Source: Taxillus chinensis
Taxonomy: Eukaryota; Streptophyta; Magnoliopsida; Santalales; Loranthaceae
Direction: 5' to 3'
NCBI GenBank assembly: GCA_023512835.1
Contig: CM042090.1
Span: 11,563,343-11,627,342 of the forward strand
DNA: 64,000 nucleotides
Shown here: one piece after another, positions 23,503-37,100 of the stretch
Position numbering within the stretch: the stretch's first letter is position 1
Layout of the letters: each line of letters begins with the position of its first letter
Program-made: the position numbers and the translations under genes
Notes under the pieces: model-generated
What the model was told of the DNA's origin: nothing
The model's database searches: none
What the model saw: only the letters and a program-made list of their open reading frames with translations

Positions 23503-23775
23503 CTACGGAGCGGAAAACATATTATAGGAGGAAGCCATGTCCGTATCTCCATCCGAGCCCATGAGCAGAGCTTGGCAAGCACCTCGAACTCTGTTCAAGC
23601 GCTCGTGGCGACGGATGCGCCTGAGGACTGCATCTTTCTCCAGCGTTTTGCTTGTTGAAGATTTGAGTTGAATGTGGCTACTGATTCTTTTCTTCTCGCT
23701 GGACTCGTTTATCTCTTCCTGGACCAGGGTCGCTACCTTATTCGCATCATTGGGCGACGAGAAAGTGTACGCCAT
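23503..23775 (-). CDS. Small conserved plant protein of unknown function (90 aa)
   Basis: The frame encodes 90 residues. It opens MAYTFSSPNDANKVATLVQE, has a Ser/Lys-rich middle, and then a basic helix (TLEKDAVLRRIRRHERLNRV) that I recall from small uncharacterised plant proteins. I propose the start at 23775 rather than the upstream in-frame ATG because a splice acceptor (CTGCAG, ending at 23781) falls five bases before it, implying a 5'-UTR intron. No signal peptide or membrane span is visible, and the basic helix could bind nucleic acid, but that is speculation. It lies about 1 kb downstream of the VPS13S stop, on the same strand. Confidence 0.6.
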   Translation of the reverse strand: MAYTFSSPNDANKVATLVQEEINESSEKKRISSHIQLKSSTSKTLEKDAVLRRIRRHERLNRVRGACQALLMGSDGDTDMASSYNMFSAP

Positions 23776-24751
23776 TTGCTCTGCAGGTATGATATTATAT
23801 GGCTTCAAATGAGGGACTGCGTGACACGTCAAAGCTCTTGCACTTACTTATGTGGGAGTCGTGAGGGTGAGATGAGGTCGAAATGTCTATCATGGATTAA
23901 AAGAGTAGAGGATGTGGGGCGCAGCGCAGAGGTATCGGGCAAACCAGTGGCTCCAGTCTTGCAAACCAGTGGGCTTCCGACGAGAAACGCGTCTACTGTT
24001 TGGATACCATTACCACTTACCACTACCGTGCCAATAATGGCGGCCCAATGTAAACAACTTGGTTGAGAGCGGTTAGCCCCCAGAGTTCCCGATGAAACCA
24101 TTTAAATATATTTACATCGCCTTTCTCGGCATGGTCACAACAAATGGTTAGATGGCAAATGTTTGGAATCAAATGCTGGTAAAAAAAATGAACTCGTACA
24201 TTCTTTCTTTCTTTCTTTTTGAAACAATCAATTCAAACCTGAACTTCAAGCATTACCAAACACTACTAGCCCGTACTTAGCGTCCGGGGAGCAGATTAAA
24301 AATGGACAGATTTTATGTATGACATTTTAAACGGGGGGAGCCCATCACTTGATTTGCAGGGTTACCCACTTACCGCTCATGTGGAAATCGGGTTTGATAA
24401 AATGTTCGACCCCAAGTTCCAACGGCAAAATTGACATCTCTTGCCCGAATATCATATGCATGCATGCCCACAAGAAGCGACCCCCATAAGGAAAGCGATT
24501 GAGAAAAGCAACAGGGGCTTGAAAGTGGCTTCCATATATACGCGTTTGGGGGAGTACAACATAAACATGCTAATAAAGTTTTAAAACGTTTTAAAACAAG
24601 AAGTTCAAACAATTTTAGCGCTTCAAATCGATGTTTATAAACAAAAGGCAACTCTCCCAAGCACCTCTAATACCCTACTATAATGCAGCAGCCTTACAGC
24701 TATACAGATTGAGAACCCAAAATCAAAGAAAAAAAACAACTACAAAAAATC
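23776..24751 (-). other. Leader/promoter of the 90-aa gene and VPS13S 3' region
   Basis: The part next to 23776 is the presumed 5'-UTR intron and upstream exon/promoter of the 90-aa gene. The part next to 24751 is the VPS13S 3' UTR. Frames here lack family motifs, and I see no further gene. Confidence 0.4.
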
Positions 24752-27201
24752 TCACTTGGTATCATCCCTATCAAGAAAGCTCAACAGAAATCCACTCACA
24801 ATCCGTCGAGCTGTAGGATTAGGAATGTGGCGGCATAGCCGACCATCAATATATGCCAACATGCCGGACAACACAAACTTTCCTAATCCCCATTTCCTGA
24901 AAAGGTATGTCTGCCGGTTTTCTGAGGTGGAAGCTACAGGAACGATTGCTCTGGAATTGTCACCTTGTGGTTCTTTCTTCAATTTGATATTGGTCATTGT
25001 CTTACCAGCTTGCTTTCTCAAAATGCGAATTGCAAAACTCACAAATAGGTGTTCACACAAAGTCAATACTGTTGTTCCAATGTTCCAATCCTAAGGAGAA
25101 GAATACTACATATTAGATTTCTTAAATGGACATCACAAACAGGGCCAAGGTCCAAGGTTAGCACTAAGTGCCCTCCACTAGGTTAAGTGAAGTAACCATT
25201 TTGCGATAAGCTTATGAAGTATTTTTAAGACACTTCCATATTTAATTTGAGAGATTTAACATGTGTTCCCCATAGCAACCAAACAGCTCTCAAGTCAACA
25301 TGCATATAAATTAAAATAAAAACAGAAAAGTATTATAAAGCATATTGCAGCTACTAAAATTTCTTTCTTTCTATTTCAAAGCTATTTAGTAATAGACAGA
25401 ATTTGCTGAGCGTTTACTGATCAAAGCTGAAAGAACTCAAGCAGCTATTTCGAATGCAGGGAGAATTCTTACGCTTTCTCTTCGAAGATGGCGCAAGGGA
25501 AGAGTGATAGTTGAAGAATCTCCTTTCAACAGTTTCTTGCTCACAAGGAAATCCTTCACACGGTCCATGATCTCATCAATGACAGAACTGTTTGGGGGTA
25601 GATTTTTAAGGACAACCTGCGCAGATTTGTAATTACACATAAATAAAAGTGAAACTGAAGTGCAGCATCGTCAAAAATATCCAAGAATGTTATTACATTG
25701 TTTGGCAAAGCATTAAAACAAATTTGGAATAACAAGCAGGGCACATTGCTCAATAAGTTTATTTGTGGATTTATAAAAATATCAGATTTGTGTATAGATT
25801 TATGTGAATCAGTCATTGGGGCAGCTTTGGCTGAGGATTGAACACTCAGGATTTCATTAAATTGGCTTCCAAATATCTGCTTCAATTTATTTTCCAATTC
25901 CACCTTGCATACAAATGTTATACAAGAGAAGGCGAAAGATATAGTTTATTATTATGATATAAATGCTACATACATATAGATAACATATTTGCTTCTTAAT
26001 CCAACACTTTTAAGCTAATAAACTAATGGGCTAAGCCCACTCTAACAGATAATTGATATGTAATAATATTTAAAATTGCAAACCCCACCCCCCAAATTGA
26101 TGAAGCTTACTGTTTATTATGATATAAAAGGTACATATATATAGAATTAGAATAGTTGCTCCTTACTCCACTAAACTTAACCTAATAAACTAAAGACTTA
26201 AGCCCACTCAAACAAATATTTGATATATAATAATATTTAATGTGACAACACTAATGAATTAACATATGATGAGTAGAAGGCATTACCTCATTGTCTAGGA
26301 CTCTCACTCTCAAATAATCTTGTTTATATATTGTATCCAACATAGCTTGTATGTAACCTTCAATATATAACTACAGTACACCAAAACTAACAATTAGAAA
26401 ATGCTTGACAACAACAGCAACAACATGAAGAAGAAAACAGTTGGCATATATAAACACACCCAGAAGATAAAACAAGCATTCTAATTGAAACACTTTTCCC
26501 ATCAATTTTACATTTTAATATTAGGAATCACAAAATGTACATCCATCAGTCCACAAGCTCCATTAGATATGTCTTAGCTACAAAATTTAGCACATTAGAG
26601 GTGCTAATGAAAAGATCCTCCACTTCAGTATGCCTTTAGCACGCTTTTCATATAAGCTCACTGACAGGGGCATTTAACAAGTACCTCATCCATTCCTGGA
26701 CTTCGATCAAGCTTAATTTTTCTATTTGGTCCACCTTCCATAAAAGCAGTCCCCAACAGTGAAGGCTCCAAAGCCAATTTTAATATTCCTTGATGAAAGC
26801 CACTCACCTTCAGAATTTCATTTACAACAAGTAGAAAATGTTATTACTATAATGATATTTATAATAGTGTAAAAAGTTCATTATTTTATTTTATTTTTTG
26901 ATGTTTTAGAATTAAAGCATATTAGTTTTTGAACACATGAATTACCATCCCATTTAAACCACTTGATTCTGCTCCTTTAAGTACTGAATCTGATATTTCA
27001 GTGACAGCAGCAAAAAGTACATTTGATCCTGCTGCTTTCAGCTGCAAACCAAGGAAGACACCTCAGAAAAAGTAGTAAGACAAGCAATTGTAATAAAAAC
27101 AATCAACAAAAATATGACCGTTTTCCCCAAGTCACCAAGATAACGCTTTGTCCCTGAAAACCCTTTATCATTGATGCATTTACTAATGAGCTTGAAGGTT
27201 C
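24752..27201 (-). CDS. VPS13S: VPS13S exons 22-27 of the window (C-terminus and stop)
   Basis: These encode the C-terminal region: GFSGTKRYLGDLGKT (22), AAGSNVLFAAVTEISDSVLK (23), AFMEGGPNRKIKLDRSPGMD (24), YIEGYIQAMLDTIYKQDYLR (25), VLKNLPPNSSVIDEIMDRVK (26) and, in the last exon, TLCEHLFVSFAIRILRKQA followed by KWGLGKFVLSGMLAYIDGR. The protein ends IVSGFLLSFLDRDDTK at a TGA (24752-24754). The order and lack of gaps match the family C-terminus as I recall it. Confidence 0.9.
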
Positions 27202-30200
27202 CTGTCACCAAACATTTAAGAGAAAATACCAAAAACAAAAGCCACTGAACTTGGTCACAAAACAACAAGATAAAAGGGCCATCATGTTGAAGTTTATCAA
27301 AGCCGTTGAACTAGAACAAAACAGAAAACAGATAGCAACAAATTAATGCTCCGCAATAATGTTTTGTATATATAGAAAAGGAACCTTGTTTTGGAACTCT
27401 CTTCCAGGGAACAGAAAACATTCAACTTCAATTAGGGTAAGTGGGATACAAGCATTATTTCTCAATGGTGATTCACCGGCCCAGCAGATAAAATCTGATA
27501 AATAACTCTCTCATGGTATTGGATAGGCGTTTACTCTCTTCCTCTTCTTTTCTCTCTCTTGTTCATGGTATCAGCCTTCACTCTCTCTTCCTCTTCCTTT
27601 TCTTTTCTTCTTTCCCCTTCATATATGGCTCATGAGCTGCCCCATTTAGGGGGTACTAGCAAGATTGTTCACAACACCTAAAAGTGTCTCCGCTATTGGA
27701 AGAGGTGACATTCAGGAGTAGACTACGGTTGAAGGGTCAAGAGAAATGCAGACCATGGGTGTTGCGGGTGTTGACGCTACAAGTACAATGATCTCTTTTC
27801 ATACAAGACTTTTAGATGAGAATGTATATACATAAGAAGATAAAACTATTTATGATAATTAGATAATGTAGATATTAGAGTATCAAATCTAATTATATTG
27901 TATATCACAATATCCCACAAATTATACCATATCATTCTAATTACAACAACACTCCCCTCAAGTCTTTCGTGTGAAACTAAGTATGAAGAAAAGGATAATA
28001 ATAATAATAATATCATCTACATATACAACTAAAAGGATGATACTACTATTTGATTGCTTGTAAAACACTGAACCATGGTTCGAAAATACGTACAGAGGCG
28101 GCGCCTCTGTACGGCGCCTCGGCGCCTCAGCAGCTGACCGTACAGCGGCGGCCGCTCTGAGCCGGCGAACACTCGCCGTCCGTTCTGGGCGGGTGAGGCG
28201 GCCGCCTCACCGTATGTACGCCCGCCTCACAGACGGTACGGGGTGAGGCGGGCGACTTTATTTTTTTAAATAAAAAAAACAACATATAAAAAACGTACCG
28301 TTTCACTCACGATGCAGCCCTACCTCAGTACCCGACGCAGCCGCCTCGACCGACGATCGCTGCGATCATCATCGACGATCTGTCCCTCGCCGCGCCGTGC
28401 CTCGACGCAGCCTCGCCGAGCCTCGCCTCGCGTCGACACAGCCTCGCCGAGCTTCGCCGAGCCTCTACTCGCGTCGACACAGTCTTGCCGAGCTCGACAC
28501 AGCCTCGCCAAGCCTTGCCTCCCGTCGACGCAGTCTCGCGAGCCTCGACGCAGCCTCACCGTGCCTCGCGTCGCGTCTGTCTTTCCCTCTCGCCCGATTC
28601 TGTCACTTCTCTCGTCAAGTGTCTGTGTGGCTGTGAGTATATATTATACTTAATATATATTTTTCTAATTGTTTTTATTTAATTAACATTATGTTATATA
28701 TTAATAACATTAATATTAGTTTTTATGTTTAATTATTCAAATTGCAGTGTTGTTTATTGTTGTTGATCATTGAGCATACTTTCATTTGTGGTGTAATGGC
28801 AAGCAATCAAAGAAAAGATCCAGCTTGAAAGTATGGATTGAAATTGAGAAAGATAAAAAAAAGGATATAAGTATATTCGATGCAAATTTTGTGAAAAGGA
28901 AATAAGAGGGGGTGTATTTAGATTGAAGGAACATCTTGCAGGTAAAAGGGGTAATGTTGCCCCATGTCCAAAAGTTCAACCAGAAGTTAGAGATGAAATG
29001 AAAATTTTTTTTGATGATTCGGAGAAGTCAAAAAAATTAAATCAACTAGCTAAAGAGGAGATTATTGACAGGTGCACAACATTGAACAGTGGGTCTGTGA
29101 GAGGTTCAAGTAGTGATGGTGTTACTCAAAGAATGAATAGGGGACCTATGGATAGATTCTTGGGAATTTTAGAGGATGATGTTGAGGAGATCAATGATAT
29201 GGATAAAAGTGAACCTAAAAAAAGACTTACTAATAAGGAATTACGTGAGGATGTGTGTGCGGAGATTGGTCGATGTTTCTTTGATAATGCTCTTGCTTTT
29301 AATGTTATTGATTGTCCATCATTTATTAGCATGTGTCGGACAATCGGCCGTTATGGAATTGGTTTGAAAGTACCTAGCAGTTATGAGTTGAAGACTACCA
29401 TTTTAAAAAAGGAGGAAGAAAATACTCAAACTTTTGTGAATGAAGTGAAGAAGACATGGGTGCAAACAGGAGTGTCCATATTATCAGATGGTTGGAAAGA
29501 TACAAGGGGGCGACAGTTGATCAACATTATTGTCAATAATCCACGTGGAACAATTTTCTTGCGTTCTATTGATGTTAGTGATGCAGTGAAAGATGCAAAG
29601 ATGATATTTCAAATATTGGATGATGTAGTTGAAGAGATTGGAGAGGATTTTGTTGTTCAAGTAGTAACTGATAATGCCTCTAACTATAAAAAAGCTGGAC
29701 AAATGTTAATGAAGAAAAGGACAAAATTATGGTGGACACCATATGCTGCACACTGCTTGGATTTGATTCTTGAGAAAATTGGAAAACTACCCCAACATAA
29801 AATGGCGTTGAGAAAAGCAAAGAAGGTATATTTATTTCTTTACGACATTATTTATTTAATTAAACTTTCATTACTAAATTGTTTGTTTCTTAATAGGTGA
29901 CCCAGTTTATTTATAATCATGGGTGGATATTGGCATTGATGAGGAAGTTTACAAAAAAAGACTTAATTCGGCATGCTCCTACTAGGTTTGCTACAGCGTA
30001 CTTGACATTACAAAGTTTGTATGAATTGCGTGAGCCTTTGGAGCAGATGTTAACTTCACAGGAATGGAGGGAAAGTTCGTGGGCGAATAAAGTAGAAGGA
30101 AAAGAATTGAAAAAGATCATTGTGAGGGATGAGAATTTTTGGTCAAGTATGTCTTATGCATTGAAGACAACTAGACCTCTTGTTAGTGTATTGAGATTAG

Positions 30201-31149
30201 CAGATTCAGAGAAGATCCCTGGAATGGGATTTATTTATGGAGCAATGGATGCAGCTAAAGAGGAGATAGCCAAAAATTTAGGGGATGAATATGAAACATA
30301 TAGTGAGATTTGGAAGATTATTGACAACAAATGAGATTTCCAATTACATCGCCCTTTGCATGCAGCTGCTTATTTTATGAATCCTAGATTTCAATATTCA
30401 GAACAAATCTCCACTCATATAGAGATTAAGACTGGGTTATTGATGTGCATGGAGAAGCTTATACCAAATTTTGAAGAAAGAGAGAAGGCTTGTCTACAAA
30501 TTACAAATTTCAGAGAAAAGAATGGGTTGTTTGGCTTCACATTGGCACAAAGTACTATACATAAATATAAACCCGGTAAGTCAAAATCTCATTTAAGTAT
30601 TCTATAATTATTTATCTAATTTCTAACTAGGTGAATTATTATTGTAGCTGATTGGTGGATTCAATTTGGGAATCATACCCCAGAGTTAAGATCTTTTGCA
30701 GTGAGAGTTTTAAGTCTCACTTGTTCATCATCCGGTTGTGAACGAAATTGGAGTACATTCAATTGGGTACGTATGAAATTACAAATTTAGAATATATTTT
30801 TTAATATATATTTATTTATACTAATTTTATTTTCATTTATATTTGTAGATTCATTCTAAAAGAAGAAATCGATTGGCCACAGAGAAACTAAACTCTTTAG
30901 TTTATATCATGTATAATAGAAAGTTGAGGGATAAGTTCATTAGAAAACAAAACTTACCTGATGATATTAACTCTCTACTAGCCACTGATGTGCCTTCGGA
31001 TGATGAATGGATAATTGAGGATGATATTGATGGAGATTTTGCAAACCTTTCATGCGAACCAAGTGAAAATTTGCAAGGAGAGACAAGTAGAAGTTCAAGT
31101 AAGTTTAGTAATGTTTAATAATTAAATGAAAGAATTTCATTATATTTAA

Positions 31150-31181
<32 letters not shown>

Positions 31182-34100
31182 TGATGTTATTTTTAATTAT
31201 TTTGGTGTAGGAAAAGGAAAAAAACATTTTGATTGAATCGGAAGATGAACCGGAAACGGATGACTTTTCTAGTGAAGAACCATTGTGGGATCCAAAATTT
31301 CGACCATTAGATACGGATGACACACTATTCAATTAAGATTAGAGTGTCTATTTGAGACCTTCAGTTGTTTTGTTTTATTGAATATTTGAAATTGATTACA
31401 AAGACTTAATTTTATTTTTGAGTGAGACTTGATTTATATTTTTAGTTTGATTTTATAAAGTGTAAGACTATTATGATTGTAATATATTTCTATTAAAGTT
31501 GTGGAGAAATTTAAGTTATTTTAGTATGATAATATTTCCAGCATAAAATTATTGTGTAAGGTTGAGACGCCCGCCTCGATCGTACTGAGGCGCCCGTATA
31601 TCCGTACAGCCTTCGGCCGTACCATTCCCGCCTCACGTATTTTTGAACCTTGCACTGAACGGTCAATCTTGCTTTTAATCATGCCTAATGTTTCAATAAT
31701 TTGACTAAATTTGTCTTCTATTTCAAACCATACAAAGATTGCTTAAGATGACAAAAACATTCAGACCCCTCCTAAGCAACAAAACTTCGAGATTATTCCA
31801 TATACATCTCTTTGTGGAAATCACCATGAATACAAATATTTTTGATATCCAATTGATGCAAAAGTTAATTTGGCAACAAAAAAAAGTAATAAAATAATTC
31901 ACACCATATGTTAGTGCATAACCATTAGCAATGAGATGGGTCTCTTTCGAGTGCCAACTTGCGACAGATTGTCGAATTTTAGAGCATCTGCTACCTCGGC
32001 ATTGTGCTGCGATCACCAGAATCTACTGTATTTTCTTCCTCTCCCTTAGCACTCACACACGCCAACTTCTTCTTCGCTTTTGACTCGCTATGCACACGCA
32101 TGACGGAGGTGTGTTTTAGTTTATATTTATCAATATTTAACACCGTTAGAATTTATTCAAATTAAGTATAATTATATTTTATTTTTACTCGTTGCTGTAT
32201 GTAATACTTAACTATAATTTGTTGTGTTTTATTTTGACTATTTTTTTTGTAATTTGCTTATTTTTACTCAAATTAATTATAATTAGCTCTATTTCATTTT
32301 ACATTTATTAACATTTAAAATATGTTAAAATTTATTTCATAGACTATAAAATCTGTTAAAAATGTGTTATATTTATCTGTTAAAATCTATAAATTTATTT
32401 AACAGACTATAAATTTAAAATTTGTTAAACTTATTTTTATCGATTATAAAATTTAATTACTTATCAATAAAAAAATTGCTCTACCCTCCTTTTTTTTATG
32501 TTTGAAGTACATACAATCTAAATCATTTATTTTGTTTGTCTAATGATTCTAATTGAATGATTTGATTTTTTTATTTTTTTTGTGATTTTAATTTTTTTAT
32601 TGAATATTATTTCATGCCTAAAGTTATATCTCATCCGAGATTTAACGAGTTGTCCGCGATTCCAATGTTCGCGACCACAACGCGACGACATTCACAACCG
32701 CGACTTCAAACCATGCTTCATACAATGTATATAATACGAAAAGATAAAACTATCTATGCTAATATAAATATTAGGATATTAAATTTAATTATTCTGTATC
32801 TCACAATATCACACTAATTGTACGCTATCATTCTAAGCACAGTAAGTCAATAACATTATCAGTCATCATCATTTTTCCCAAAATTTAATAATTTCATCTC
32901 TTATTATCATTTTTATCTTCTCATTAATTTTTTACCTGGTTCAATGTCAATATTCTTGATCTTCCTAACAGATGCATTTAATGACCTATGTCATAAGTAG
33001 TCAAATCAACATAAGTAACTCTTTTTCATCTTATCTACAATTGGAGCTATCCCAACAATACTACAAATATCCTCATTTCTAATTTTGTCCATCCTAGTCT
33101 TATCGCATATTCATTTAACATTTGCATCTTAGTGACAGTAATCTTCTATGTATATTGTCTCTTATTAGCCCAACATTTCATTCTATATAAAAAAGAAGTT
33201 CTAACCGCCATCATATACTTAAGCATATTGTAATCACACAAAACCTTTAATGCTCTTCTCCACTTAAGTCACTCAGCTTTAATTTTATGGATGACATTAA
33301 CATCAATCTCTCCATCACTCTGAATTGAGTTGAAGCTTCCAAATTTTATTGCCATAGCTCTAATTTTTTTGTTAATCCCTCCTTCGATCCCATCAATTAA
33401 AACAATATCGCAATGAATAACATACACCACGGGATATCCTCATAAATATGTTTGGTTATCTTGTCCACTACTAACGCAAAGCGGAAAAGAATCAAAATTA
33501 ATCTTTGATGCACCTCTTTTGTAATAAAAAACTTATCCGTTAATTCACCACCGGTTCCAACATTTCTTACAACATTCTCATATAAATCCTTTATTATACT
33601 CACATATTTAAGAGAAATTATCTTATTTTTCGAAGCCCACCAATGCATAACTCTAGGTAATCTTGTTATAAGTTTTTTCCTAAAACTATGAAAATCATGT
33701 GTAAATCCTTTTTGGCCACTCAAAAGTCTTCTTAAATTATCAATCTTTCAGGCATTAAACCAAATTAATTTTAGCAAATTAATCTTTCAGGCATTAAACT
33801 CATTCTCATAGCTTCAGAGTATGGCTTATTGATTTTTTTTTTTTCAATAATTTGAAGAATCTTAAATGTCACTTTTATTTTTATACAATGGTACCAAGAT
33901 ACTCTTCTTCCATTGATCAGACAGAGTATTATTATATTAAATCTTATTAAACAATTTTAGTAACCACTTACCCCAAACTTACCAAGGCATTTAAAAACCT
34001 TAATAGGAATCTCAACCGAACTTACTGGCTTTTTAGTCTTCATTCGGCACAAGGCCTTTTTAATTTCGCATGGTTTTATAAACAAGATTTAATTCTTTTA

Positions 34101-37100
34101 AAGGTATATCACCAACATCTTGAAGAGCTCATCAAAATATTCCTTTCACTATGCTTTAATATCGGTATCCTTCAACAAGATTCTATGCTTGTGGTCTTGA
34201 ATACAAATTATATAGTACTTAAACATCTTGTCTTCTTCGATTTCATTTGAGCAATTCTATAGATATTTTTTTCACCCTTTTTGGAACCCAATATATGTCT
34301 TGATAGACTGTGGCTCTAGCCTGCTTCACAGCTTTCTTGACCTCTTTCTTTAGTAGCTTTTTGAGATTGCGATAACATATTTATGTATTCTTAATAGTTT
34401 TATTTACCTTATCATTCCACCATGACATGTCCCTACCCGACAATACCATATCTTTAAATTCACTAAGTTTCTTTTTAGCCACACATTTAATACAATCTAT
34501 AATCTTATTTCACATCACACTAGAATCGGCTTCATCTTCCTAAGTTGCCTCTTTGAGTAATCTGATAACAAACGACATTTGATTTTTCTTGCTTATGATT
34601 AAGTTGCTTTATCTTATTTTTGTTGGTCTAAATCTACAAATCCCTTTATTAACTAAAACAATAAATATACAAATTTATTAATAATAAATTAAGTTCAAGG
34701 GTATTTTAAAATGTATTATTTTACTTGGCTACATGATATGTGAATGAAGAAAACTTTAAGTTGGATATCCTTTAACCACGTAGAATAATACATTTTTTAA
34801 AAAGAAAATGATCATAACACTATTAAAGAAGATGACACCTTCATACATTTAAACATGGTTATAACTCTGATTAATAATATCAACAATTGAACCCATACAT
34901 CTGAGATAATAAAAAAGAAAAGAAATTTGATAAAGTTGAAAGGGTGATACCTAATGTAAGACCTGGAAGATCAGTAAACCCATGAGATGGATCGAAATAA
35001 GCATCAAGGGAGGATGAAGCCAAATCATCAAAAATTGATGCAAAAGCTGGTGGAAGAAAATGGCTTCCTTTTGCTATATAAATGGCTCTCATCGCATACC
35101 TAGAGAGGCACTTCATTTCAATATGAATATATATGACTCATAAAACTTGAAGAAATTGACATGGCAATCTTACCATGAATAATGTTGTGCACATTTGACG
35201 AGTAATTCACTAAATGTAATCAAAGCATGAGTAACTAGGACACCATTGAGCTCTACAACCTTATTTTTTATGGCAGGAATCTATAAAAGTTCAAAAAAAG
35301 GATGAAGAAAAGTGAGAATGAATAAACTTTGCAATCATAGTCCACTGGAAATGTTTCATAGCATGAGCAAGTTAAAAGCTGCGTCAATTTTCTAAACAAA
35401 TTAGAATGCGGCTTCGCACACCTTTATCACACTATGCAGTAAAGATCTAAGAGTCTCCTGCCCTGAACTATAACCCATGTATGTGTCCGCTGGAAGAAAG
35501 CTCGCTATAATCTTTGAAGACATAAAAATGGGTCATTTTCTTAACGGGAAAACTATTCTATCGAAATTGCAATCAAAATAATGGACATCAATAGGATAAC
35601 ATGACAAACCTTTATAGGATGAACCTCAAAATGATCAAAGTAAAACTGACGGCTCTGAGAATTTGACACACTGATAGATTTCCTCCAAAATGGGACCAAT
35701 CTCATCAGTGTTTCTTCATCAAGGTTCAAATCAACAGGCTGCGTAGACCAAAATACATGGTAAGCGCTACATCAATTATAATAAAACTTTCTTATATGGT
35801 AATAGCACTAAGAGCAAAACAATCACAGTGGAAAAAGCTGGATCTAGAACAATGAATGGCCTTTGAAAAATCCTGCTGATTTTACCTGCAGAACAATGGA
35901 TGAGTATTTGACTTGTCTAACATTTGAACTGGTTGAGAGTAGAATGACAACAATTTGAAGAATATTATTTGTGTCACTGTAGTCCTTTTGATGCCTCCGA
36001 AGCATTGCTGCAAAAGGGGCCCCAGCCCACTTCTGCTCGACAGTCAATGACTACATCAAAAAGGAATCATTATAAATATTTGACTCTGAAACTTTCTCGA
36101 ATTTTCTCTTAAAATGAAATACAATTAGAGATAAATTGCTTTCACATGGCATGCCGCACATGAAAATGATCACCTCTATGCAAATCTGGTTATACTTTTG
36201 CTCATCGGTAAGCAGAGAATCCAGAGAGATATTTCCAAGCCTTGCAATGATGATTGGACTGTCTAAAGGTTCCTCTGCCTCTACTTCCTTCAGCAAGTCA
36301 TAGCATTATTAATACACACGCACATATAAAGAAGAAACATCCCATCATAGTGTGACTATGAAGCTGAAATAAACACAATACATCTCTCCAGGTTCAGTAT
36401 GGACCCGGAGAGATGGGATTAAGGTTGTTAATTTCAGTAATAACATTGCAGTATGTCAAATAGATATTGCTAGAACTATTAAAATATTAGTTTTAATATT
36501 ATTTGATTTGGTAAAATACAAGCTTTACATATTTACTACTTGTTATATCATAAAAGTTTCTATATTATAGTACATCTTACATCTCATCATAGAGTCACTG
36601 TGAAGCTGCAATCAGTACAAAATATTAAAAGTAATAATAATTTTTTATTTACAACTAAACAAATTATAATGTATATAAATAAGGTTAAAAAAATACCTAA
36701 TTAAAAAATAAATTAATTTAGGTAATCTAACTAATATTACAATAATATACCGCTCATTTCAATTCCCTTCTAAGTTAGTACAAATATATCGCACATACTC
36801 AATTTGAACAAAGCCGTATGAAAAGTAATACCATTAACTACATGAGTCATTATATAGCTAGTTGATTCTCTTTCTTAATGTAAGAAATCTCTATTATACC
36901 AGAATTTAAATTATCCTAAATGCAATTCTTAAAAAGTTCAACATACTTGATTCGGTCATACTATACTACATTATAAGAAATCTCAACATCAACTGTGTTA
37001 TCATAAAAGAGCGTCATTGGCTTTTGAGGACCATAATAAATATCTCACAAAAGAATGCATAACTAAGTAAGCTTTGTAGTAGTATGATAGAGCATAATAT

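Larger units (their letters stand above)
28074..31652 (+). mobile_element. hAT DNA transposon with damaged transposase
   Basis: The 3,579-bp element is bounded by 17-bp inverted ends CATGGTTCGAAAATACG / CAAGGTTCAAAAATACG (two mismatches) and a perfect 8-bp TSD CACTGAAC (28066-28073, 31653-31660). The outer 190 bp on the left and 75 bp on the right are extremely CpG-rich, with many GAGGCG/CGCCTC words. The interior encodes an hAT transposase with introns. The element sits inside a copia RT remnant in VPS13S intron 21. A 1.03-kb relative occurs at 60414-61441. Confidence 0.93.

Noticed and set aside
23668..24101. Overlapping frames on both strands near 23.7-24.1 kb
   Set aside because: They cross the proposed acceptor and leader of the 90-aa gene and have no family motifs.
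28070..28090. GGTTCGAA as a tRNA B box at the hAT end
   Set aside because: It is part of the hAT terminal repeat. No cloverleaf or A box is present.
28312..28653. Ser/Arg/Pro-rich open frame of 113 codons in the hAT leader
   Set aside because: It lies wholly in a degenerate tandem repeat. All three plus frames give similar low-complexity peptides.
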